Below are positions 58,099 to 64,000 of a stretch of DNA of 64,000 nt, piece after piece. Location: assembly GCF_900104385.1 (NCBI RefSeq), contig NZ_FNJA01000003.1, positions 372,001 through 436,000 on the forward strand, read 5' to 3'. The notes beneath the pieces were generated by a model. That model worked only from the letters and a program-made list of their open reading frames with translations. It was not told the origin of the DNA and did not search any database. Each line of letters opens with the position of its first letter. The stretch's first letter is position 1. Both the position numbers and the translations under genes were made by a program. This DNA comes from Rhodoferax sp. OV413. GTDB taxonomy: Bacteria; Pseudomonadota; Gammaproteobacteria; Burkholderiales; Burkholderiaceae_C.

Positions 58099-58980
58099 AT
58101 GTCCCCTTACCTCGAACTGGTAGGCATTCAGCAGCAGGAGTCCTTCAAGGTCTGGACGCACGGCTATCCGTATGAAACGGTGCGCTGGCACTTCCACCCC
58201 GAGTACGAGCTGAACCTGGTGACCCATACCTCGGGCCGCTTCTACGTGGGCGACCACACCGGCACCTTCGAGCCCGGCCAGCTGTACATGGTGGGGCCGA
58301 ACGTGCCGCACAACTGGATCAGCGAAGTGCCGGACAACCAGCCCGTACCCGAACGCTGCCGGGTGCTGCAGTTCTCCGGCAAAAGCATCATGGGTGGCAT
58401 CGAGGCCTTTCCGGAGCTGGGCCAGCTGGAGCGCCTGCTGGTGGATGCACAGCGCGGCATCCTGTTCTCCAATGCCACCTCGACCAAGGCCGCGCCGCTG
58501 ATGGAAGAGCTGCTGCACGCCAAGGGCTTCCAGCGCGTGCACAAGTTCCTGAGCCTGTTGGAGATTCTGGCCACGGCCCACGACAGCACCTTGCTGGCCA
58601 CGCCGACCTTCCGGCCCGACCCGCAGGGCTACCAGTCGTCCACCATCAACCAGGTGCTCAGCTACCTGGCCGAGCACCTGGACGAGCAGCTCAGCGAAGC
58701 CGACCTGGCGCGCTATGCGGGCATGGAGGCCAGCGCCTTCTCGCGCTTCTTCCGTCGGCATACCGATGTGCCCTTCATCCAGTACCTGAACCGGCTGCGC
58801 ATCAACAAGGCCTGCGAGATGCTGATCTCCAGCGACACGCCGGTCACCGATGTCTGCTACGCCTGCGGCTTCAGCAATGTGTCCAACTTCAACCGCCAGT
58901 TCCTGGCGCAGAAGACCATGCCGCCCTCCAAGTTCCGCCAGTACTACCGCCTGAACGATGACTGCGAGGCGCTGGGCTAG
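58099..58980 (+). CDS. AraC-family transcriptional regulator
   Basis: A 293-residue regulator. The N-terminal cupin sensor (about 10-110) has [20 protein letters not shown] and [12 protein letters not shown]; the C-terminal double helix-turn-helix (about 190-290) has [20 protein letters not shown] and [20 protein letters not shown], ending SKFRQYY. The ATG at 58099 is taken over the GTG one codon before. Just upstream of the dehydrogenase, kinase and ABC importer, it most likely controls them in response to a sugar or polyol. Confidence 0.92.
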   Translation: MSPYLELVGIQQQESFKVWTHGYPYETVRWHFHPEYELNLVTHTSGRFYVGDHTGTFEPGQLYMVGPNVPHNWISEVPDNQPVPERCRVLQFSGKSIMGGIEAFPELGQLERLLVDAQRGILFSNATSTKAAPLMEELLHAKGFQRVHKFLSLLEILATAHDSTLLATPTFRPDPQGYQSSTINQVLSYLAEHLDEQLSEADLARYAGMEASAFSRFFRRHTDVPFIQYLNRLRINKACEMLISSDTPVTDVCYACGFSNVSNFNRQFLAQKTMPPSKFRQYYRLNDDCEALG

Positions 58981-59015
58981 CGCCCCCTCGCCACCCCACC
59001 CCGCTCTCTGCAAGC

Positions 59016-59033
59016 GGCCGCCCGATGGCGGCC
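59016..59033 (+). other. Perfect GC hairpin between araC-type gene and SDR gene
   Basis: GGCCGCC-CGAT-GGCGGCC, a 7-bp perfect stem with a 4-base loop, 35 bp after the regulator stop. No T-run; it may protect or partly end the regulator transcript. Confidence 0.4.
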
Positions 59034-59105
59034 CGGGCGGAGCTTTGCCCAAACCTTTTAAGCACCAACCGACATGAACACCAACCGCCTCTGGAGACAA
59101 GCAAA

Positions 59106-59834
59106 ATGAAGCAAGCACTCGATGGAAAGGTCGCGGCCGTCACCGGCGCCGCTTCCGGCATAGGACTGGAATGCGCCAAGGCCATGCTGGCCGCCGGTGC
59201 CACCGTATTCCTGGTCGACCGCGCCACCGAACGGCTGGCGGCGCTGTGCGCAGACCTCGGCGAGCGCGCCATTCCGCTGACGGTGGATCTGCTGGACAGT
59301 GCCAGCGTCGCCGCCATGCTGCCGTCTATCCTGGCCCGCTCCGGCCAGCTCGACATCTTCCATGCGAACGCCGGCGCCTACGTCGGCGGTGAGGTCGCCA
59401 CCGGCGACCCCGATGCCTGGGACCGGATGCTGAACCTGAACATCAACGCCACCTTCCGCTCGATCCACGCGGTGCTGCCGCACATGAAGGAACGGCGTAC
59501 CGGCGACATCATCGTCACCAGCTCGATCGCTGGCCTGGTGCCGGTGATGTGGGAGCCGATCTACACCGCCTCCAAGTTCGCGGTGCAGGCCTTTGTGCAT
59601 ACCGTGCGCCGCCAGATCGCGCCGCACGGGCTGCGCATAGGCGCCGTCGCCCCCGGCCCTGTCGTCACCGCGCTGCTCGACGACTGGCCCAAGGCGAAGA
59701 TGGAAGAAGCCCTGGCCAACGGCAGTTTGATGCAGCCCCAGGAAGTGGCCGACGCCGTGCTGTTCATGCTGACCCGGCCGCGCACGGTGACGATCCGCGA
59801 CCTGGTCATCCTGCCGCTGACCGTGGATCTGTGA
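59106..59834 (+). CDS. SDR-family sugar/polyol dehydrogenase (ribitol dehydrogenase-like)
   Basis: A 242-residue SDR: cofactor site [23 protein letters not shown] in [11 protein letters not shown], catalytic Ser in [11 protein letters not shown], Tyr-x-x-x-Lys in [14 protein letters not shown]. The acidic residue in LVDRATERL suggests NAD preference. The location with an FGGY kinase and sugar ABC genes implies oxidation of a polyol to a ketose that the kinase then phosphorylates. The stop overlaps the kinase start (TGATG). Confidence 0.9.
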   Translation: MKQALDGKVAAVTGAASGIGLECAKAMLAAGATVFLVDRATERLAALCADLGERAIPLTVDLLDSASVAAMLPSILARSGQLDIFHANAGAYVGGEVATGDPDAWDRMLNLNINATFRSIHAVLPHMKERRTGDIIVTSSIAGLVPVMWEPIYTASKFAVQAFVHTVRRQIAPHGLRIGAVAPGPVVTALLDDWPKAKMEEALANGSLMQPQEVADAVLFMLTRPRTVTIRDLVILPLTVDL

Positions 59835-61411
59835 TGACCAGCCCTATGACCGCCCGCGACTGCGTCATCGGCGTCGACATCGGCACCCAAAGCACCAAGG
59901 CCGTGCTGGTGCGCGCCGACGGAACCATCCTGGCCCAGTACGCCCAGAGCTACCAGGTCGAAACGCCAAAACCCCTGTGGGCTCAGCAGTGGCCGGATGT
60001 CTGGCTCGATGCTGTAGTTACATGCATAAACGGGGTTCTAGCGCAGGTAACACCTGCACAGGCTGCTATCAAAAGTATATGTGTGAGCAGCCTGTACGGC
60101 GGCAGCGGCATACCGGTGGATGCGCGGGGCGAGGCGCTGTATCCCTGCCTGATCTGGATGGACCGGCGCGCCCAGGACGAGGTGCACTGGGTGCGCGACC
60201 ACGTCGACCTGGAGCGCCTCTTTGATATCACCGGCAACGGCGTGGACAGCTACTACGGCTACACCAAGATGCTCTGGCTGCGCGAAAAAGAGCCAGCCGT
60301 GTGGGCCAAGACCCAGCAGTTCCTGCCACCCAACAGCTATGTGAATGCCCGCCTGACCGGCGAGGTGGCGGTGGACCATAGCTCGGCCGGGAATATCGGC
60401 GGCGTGTACGACGTGAAGGCCCGCAGCTGGTCGACCGAGGCGCTGGAGATGCTGGGCATTCCGCACAGCATGATGCCCGCGCGCCTGGTCGAATCCAGCG
60501 GCGTGGTCGGCCCGCTGCTGCCGGCCTGGGCCGAGCGCCTGGGCCTGCCCGCAGGTATTCCTGTGGTGGCCGGCGGCGTGGATGCCGCGGTGGCCACGCT
60601 GGCTGCCGGCGCGGCCCAGCCGGGCAACCATGTGGCGATGATTGGCACCAGCATGTGCTGGGGCACGGTACGCCCCAGCGTGGATGCGCGCCACGGCCTG
60701 ATCAGCATGCCGCATGTATTCAACGGCGGGCAAGATCTGTACGTGTTCGGCGGCGCCATCGCCGCCGGCGCATCGGTCACCTGGTTCCGCGAGACTTTTT
60801 GCCAGGCCGAGGTCGCCGCCGGCAAGGCGCTGGGTGTCGACCCGCACAGCCTGCTGGAAAAAGACGCCGTGCTGCTGCCACCGGGCAGCGACGGCCTGCT
60901 GTTCCTGCCCTATCTGATGGGCGAGCGCAGCCCCGTGTGGGACGCGCAGGCCAGCGGCAGCTTCGTCGGCCTGGGCCTGCACCACGGCCGGCCGCACCTG
61001 TACCGCGCGGTGCTGGAAGGCGTGACCTACGCGCTTCGCCACAACATCGAGGCCGGCGTCAAAGGTATTGCCCAGTTGGACGAACGCCTGGTGGTGGTCG
61101 GCGGCGCCAGCCATTCCGACATGTGGATGCAGATCATTGCCGACGTGACAGGCCGCCCGGTCTACACCCTGGCCGATGACGTGGAGGCCTCGCTAGGCGC
61201 AGCCATGCTGGCGGCCTTTGGCGCCGGCCTGATAGACGCAGATGCGGTGCGCCGTGGCTGGGTGACGCCGGTGCTGCGCACCGGGCCCGATGCCGCAGCC
61301 CACGCCGCCTACAACGACTTGTTTGCCCAGTACGTAGACCTGTACCCCACGCTAAAGCCGGCCATGCACCGACTGCGCCGAACTACCCAAGGAGAGACAC
61401 CGACGAGATAA
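59834..61411 (+). CDS. FGGY-family carbohydrate kinase (xylulokinase-like)
   Basis: A 525-residue sugar kinase: phosphate-1 motif IGVDIGTQSTKAVLVRADG, the middle VVAGGVDAAVATLAAGAAQP, phosphate-2 GTSMCWGT, and the C-terminal VVVGGASHSDMWMQIIADVT-GRPV with EASLGAAMLAAFG. The layout matches xylulokinase/ribulokinase relatives. Residues about 66-82 (NGVLAQVTPAQAAIKSI) are encoded by a palindromic repeat copy and follow the helix WLDAVVTC. Exact sugar unknown. Confidence 0.9.
   Translation: MTSPMTARDCVIGVDIGTQSTKAVLVRADGTILAQYAQSYQVETPKPLWAQQWPDVWLDAVVTCINGVLAQVTPAQAAIKSICVSSLYGGSGIPVDARGEALYPCLIWMDRRAQDEVHWVRDHVDLERLFDITGNGVDSYYGYTKMLWLREKEPAVWAKTQQFLPPNSYVNARLTGEVAVDHSSAGNIGGVYDVKARSWSTEALEMLGIPHSMMPARLVESSGVVGPLLPAWAERLGLPAGIPVVAGGVDAAVATLAAGAAQPGNHVAMIGTSMCWGTVRPSVDARHGLISMPHVFNGGQDLYVFGGAIAAGASVTWFRETFCQAEVAAGKALGVDPHSLLEKDAVLLPPGSDGLLFLPYLMGERSPVWDAQASGSFVGLGLHHGRPHLYRAVLEGVTYALRHNIEAGVKGIAQLDERLVVVGGASHSDMWMQIIADVTGRPVYTLADDVEASLGAAMLAAFGAGLIDADAVRRGWVTPVLRTGPDAAAHAAYNDLFAQYVDLYPTLKPAMHRLRRTTQGETPTR
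60031..60080 (-). repeat. Palindromic repeat family I, copy within the FGGY kinase gene
   Basis: On the plus strand GGTTCTAGCGCAGGTAACAC then CTGCACAGGCTGCTATCAAA. GCAGGT-AAC-ACCTGC is an exact palindrome. The best-kept in-gene copy; translated in frame in the same sense as the kinase. Confidence 0.75.
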
Positions 61412-61464
61412 ACCCCGCCTTTGTTGAATTGCCACTTTAAAAATTACATCCATAGGAGATAGAC

Positions 61465-62532
61465 ATGCACAAACTCACACACGCTGCCGCACTGGCCACC
61501 CTGGTTCTCGGCACCACCGCGGTCTACGCACAGACCATCACGCCGGCCAAGATCGCATTCCTGATGCCCGACCAGTCGTCCACCCGCTACGAAGAGCACG
61601 ACAAGCCTGGCTTCGTGGCCGAGATGAAGAAGCTCTGCGCGGCCTGCGAAGTGCTGTACCAGAACGCCGACGGCGACGCATCGCGCCAGCAGCAGCAATT
61701 CAATTCAGTGGTGTCGCAGGGCGTGAAAGCCATCGTGCTGGACCCAGTGGACTCCACCGCCGCCGCCTCGCTGGTCAAGCAGGCCCAGGCCAAGGGCATC
61801 AAGGTTGTCGCCTACGACCGCCCCATCCCCGACGCCAAGGCCGACTACTACGTGTCGTTCAACAACGAAGGCATAGGCAAGGCGATTGCCGACTCGCTGG
61901 TGGCCCGGCTGAAGGCCAAGGGCGTGTCGCCCAACGACGTGGGCCTGCTGCAGATCAACGGCTCGCCCACCGACGCGGCTGCCGGGCTGATCAAGAAGGG
62001 CATCCACTCCAGCCTGGACAACAGCGGCTACAAGATCCTGGCCGAATACGACACGCCGGACTGGGTGCCCGCCAAAGCCCAGCAATGGGCCAGCGGCCAG
62101 ATCTCGCGCTTCGGCAAGAAGATCATCGGCGTAGTAGCTGCCAATGACGGCACCGGCGGCGGCGCGATTGCGGCCTTCAAGGCAGCCGGCATGAACCCCG
62201 TGCCCTTGGTCTCGGGCAACGATGCCACCATCGCCGCGCTGCAGCTGATCATCGCCGGCGACCAGTACAACACCATCTCCAAGCCCAGCGAAACCGTGGC
62301 CGCGGCCGCCGCCCAGGTAGTAGTGAAACTGCTGGCCGGCGAAACCCCGAAAGCCGAGACCACGCTGTACGGCACGCCGTCGCAGCTGTTCGTACCCGCC
62401 GTGGTGACGGCCGAAAACCTGAAGGCCGAAATCATCGACAAGATGGTCAGCGGCAAGCCGATCCAGACCCCGGCCGTACTCTGCGTCGACCGCTATGCGG
62501 ACGGCTGCAAGAAACTCGGCATCACCAAGTAA
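61465..62532 (+). CDS. Sugar ABC transporter substrate-binding protein
   Basis: A 355-residue periplasmic binding protein of the XylF/RbsB type. Signal peptide about 1-22 (ALATLVLGTTAVYA/QT). The two-lobed domain shows KIAFLMPDQSSTRYEEHDKP, FNSVVSQGVKAIVLDPVDST, VVAYDRPIPDAKADYYVSFN and GVVAANDGTGGGAIAAFKAA. The RxE (RYEEHDKP) and NDG(T) motifs are like xylose-binding proteins. Ribosome site AGGAGA before ATG 61465. Confidence 0.93.
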   Translation: MHKLTHAAALATLVLGTTAVYAQTITPAKIAFLMPDQSSTRYEEHDKPGFVAEMKKLCAACEVLYQNADGDASRQQQQFNSVVSQGVKAIVLDPVDSTAAASLVKQAQAKGIKVVAYDRPIPDAKADYYVSFNNEGIGKAIADSLVARLKAKGVSPNDVGLLQINGSPTDAAAGLIKKGIHSSLDNSGYKILAEYDTPDWVPAKAQQWASGQISRFGKKIIGVVAANDGTGGGAIAAFKAAGMNPVPLVSGNDATIAALQLIIAGDQYNTISKPSETVAAAAAQVVVKLLAGETPKAETTLYGTPSQLFVPAVVTAENLKAEIIDKMVSGKPIQTPAVLCVDRYADGCKKLGITK

Positions 62533-62539
62533 ACACACC

Positions 62540-63361
62540 ATGGCTGCACAACCAATACAACACCCTGCTGCTGGACCCACGGCCCGCGAACCGGTGCTGC
62601 GTCTGCGTGGCGTCTCCAAGCGCTTCGGCGCGGTGGCGGCTCTGACCGATATCGATCTCGACGTGCATGCGGGAGAGGTGGTTGCCTTGGTTGGCGACAA
62701 CGGTGCGGGCAAGTCCACGCTGGTCAAGATCCTGTCCGGCGTGCACCAGCCGACCACCGGCAGCATGCACTTCTGCGGCCAGCCGGTGACCCTGGCCGAC
62801 CCCGGCGCCTCCTTGGCGCTGGGCATCGCCACCGTGTTCCAGGACTTGGCACTCTGCGAAAACCTCGACGTGGTGGCCAACATCTTCCTGGGCAAGGAGC
62901 TGAGCCCGCTGCACTTGGACGAGGTCAGCATGGAAGTCACGGCCTGGAAACTGCTGAACGAGCTGTCGGCGCGCATTCCCAGCGTGCGCATTCCGGTGGC
63001 CTCGCTGTCCGGCGGCCAGCGCCAGACGGTGGCCATCGCCCGATCTTTGCTGCTGAACCCGAAGCTGATCTTGCTCGACGAGCCCACGGCAGCCCTCGGC
63101 GTGGCCCAGACCGCCGAGGTGCTGGACCTGATCGAACGGGTGCGCGACAAAGGCCTGGGCGTGGTGATGATCAGCCACAACATGGAGGACGTGCGCGCCG
63201 TGGCCGACCGCATCGTGGTGCTACGCCTGGGCAAGAACAACGGTGTGTTCGCGCCCGACGCCTCCAACCAGGAACTGGTCAGCGCCATCACCGGTGCCTC
63301 GGACAACTCCGTCTCGCGCCGCTCCGGTCGGCGCCAGGCCCAACTCAACCAGACAGCATAA
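62540..63361 (+). CDS. Sugar ABC transporter ATP-binding protein, single-domain (FrcA-like)
   Basis: A 273-residue ABC ATPase: Walker A VALVGDNGAGKSTLVKILSG, signature ASLSGGQRQTVAIARSLLL and Walker B KLILLDEPTAALGVAQT. Most sugar ATPases of this class have two fused ATPase domains of about 500 residues; this one has a single domain as in FrcA of the fructose importer. It starts 7 bp after the binding protein and ends 8 bp before the permease. Confidence 0.92.
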   Translation: MAAQPIQHPAAGPTAREPVLRLRGVSKRFGAVAALTDIDLDVHAGEVVALVGDNGAGKSTLVKILSGVHQPTTGSMHFCGQPVTLADPGASLALGIATVFQDLALCENLDVVANIFLGKELSPLHLDEVSMEVTAWKLLNELSARIPSVRIPVASLSGGQRQTVAIARSLLLNPKLILLDEPTAALGVAQTAEVLDLIERVRDKGLGVVMISHNMEDVRAVADRIVVLRLGKNNGVFAPDASNQELVSAITGASDNSVSRRSGRRQAQLNQTA

Positions 63362-63369
63362 GAACCACC

Positions 63370-64000
63370 ATGACAAGCGCAAACCACACCACGGCATCCG
63401 CCACACCGCTACTCGACCGCAGCGACGAACGCTACAAGGTGGACGCCGGCGTGATGGGCACCATCCGCACCTTCATCGACCGCGTGCGCGCCGGCGACCT
63501 GGGCTCGCTGCCGGTGGTCGTCGGGCTGGCGATCATCTGGACCGTGTTCCAAAGCATCAACCCAATTTTTCTGTCCAGCCAGAACCTGATCAACATGCTG
63601 TTCGATGCATCCACGATTGGCGTGATCTCGCTGGGCATTGTCTGCATCCTGATGGTCGGCGAGATCGATCTGTCGGTGGGCTCGGTCAGCGGCTTCGCCT
63701 CGGCCATCGTCGGCGTGCTGTGGGTCAACCAAGGCTGGCCGGTCGGCCTGGCAATCGCCGCGGCTGTCGCTACCGGTGCCGCTATCGGCCTGCTGTATGC
63801 CCAGCTGTTCAACCGCTTCGGTATGCCCAGTTTTGTCTCGACCCTGGCCGGCCTGCTGGCGATTCTGGGCGCGCAGCTGTATGTGCTGGGCGGCACCGGG
63901 TCCATCAACCTGCCCTACGACTCGCCGCTGGTGAACCTGGGCCAGTCGGTCTTCATGCCGGCGTGGTTGGCCTACGCGGTGGTGGCACTGGCCGGTGGGG
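63370..64000 (+). CDS. Sugar ABC transporter permease (3' truncated by window end)
   Basis: The first 210 residues of a BPD-transp-2-family permease (RbsC/XylH/FrcC type). After a cytoplasmic N-terminus of about 45 residues come several helices with the family segment ILMVGEIDLSVGSVSGFASA and FNRFGMPSFVSTLAGLLAI. It is the third gene of the importer. Confidence 0.93.
   Translation, partial: MTSANHTTASATPLLDRSDERYKVDAGVMGTIRTFIDRVRAGDLGSLPVVVGLAIIWTVFQSINPIFLSSQNLINMLFDASTIGVISLGIVCILMVGEIDLSVGSVSGFASAIVGVLWVNQGWPVGLAIAAAVATGAAIGLLYAQLFNRFGMPSFVSTLAGLLAILGAQLYVLGGTGSINLPYDSPLVNLGQSVFMPAWLAYAVVALAGG

Overview
This window is typical beta-proteobacterial chromosome. Gene order and protein families point to Burkholderiales, most likely family Comamonadaceae (Rhodoferax/Polaromonas/Acidovorax relatives). 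The DNA is GC-rich and most genes are housekeeping. Evidence includes bfd-tonB-exbB-exbD-hemP, folC-SPOR-cvpA-purF-gltX, prfB with its programmed frameshift, rpmB-rpmG, and many dispersed palindromic repeats of a kind I recall from Comamonadaceae. No phage, CRISPR array, rRNA operon or intact insertion sequence is visible.

Layout. 0-3 kb: end of an FMN alpha-hydroxy-acid oxidase, then an iron and haem uptake block with two Fur-like sites. 3-6.7 kb: choline-sulfate use (choline-binding protein, choline sulfatase, divergent LysR regulator). 6.7-11.7 kb: GlcG/HbpS-like protein, Bax-inhibitor-1 membrane protein, small lipoprotein, rlmD, an NAD-binding protein and a glycosyltransferase. 11.8-17.8 kb: tRNA-Ala/Glu/Asp operon downstream of folC-SPOR-cvpA-purF-gltX, all on the minus strand. 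17.8-27.7 kb: small metabolic genes, murB, yajQ, a retropepsin-like protease, a degenerate HD protein, plsY, ybaK, an aldo/keto reductase, a hydrolase and a chemoreceptor. 27.8-38.5 kb: a plus-strand run of prfB-HAD-pepN-fbp, tRNA-Thr, rpmBG, a PHP phosphoesterase, a DMT exporter, a YciO-like protein, a site-2 protease and trpS. 38.5-46.5 kb, minus strand: SDR, EamA exporter, tctA/tctB, a GspE/PilB-type ATPase, spermidine-synthase-like protein, DNA glycosylase and tatD.

46.5-55.7 kb is the accessory part. It holds a 266-bp MITE-like element with long perfect terminal inverted repeats and a 5-bp duplication, a FeeM-type acyltransferase fused to a PilZ domain, a secreted hydrolase, and a tightly coupled operon of a cyclic-nucleotide-domain/patatin protein, a one-module non-ribosomal peptide synthetase (C-A-PCP-TE) and a VTT membrane protein. 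The last is the best candidate for an undescribed lipid-linked or acyl-amino-acid system. 55.8-57.8 kb is the lipoprotein-releasing ABC pair. 58-64 kb is a sugar or polyol catabolic locus: AraC regulator, SDR dehydrogenase, FGGY kinase and a fructose-type ABC importer that runs off the window.

The most unusual genome-scale signal is a family of about 45-50-bp imperfect palindromes. At least twelve copies are visible, and eight lie inside open reading frames without breaking the frame. A second, larger stem-loop repeat occurs twice, each time just after a stop codon.
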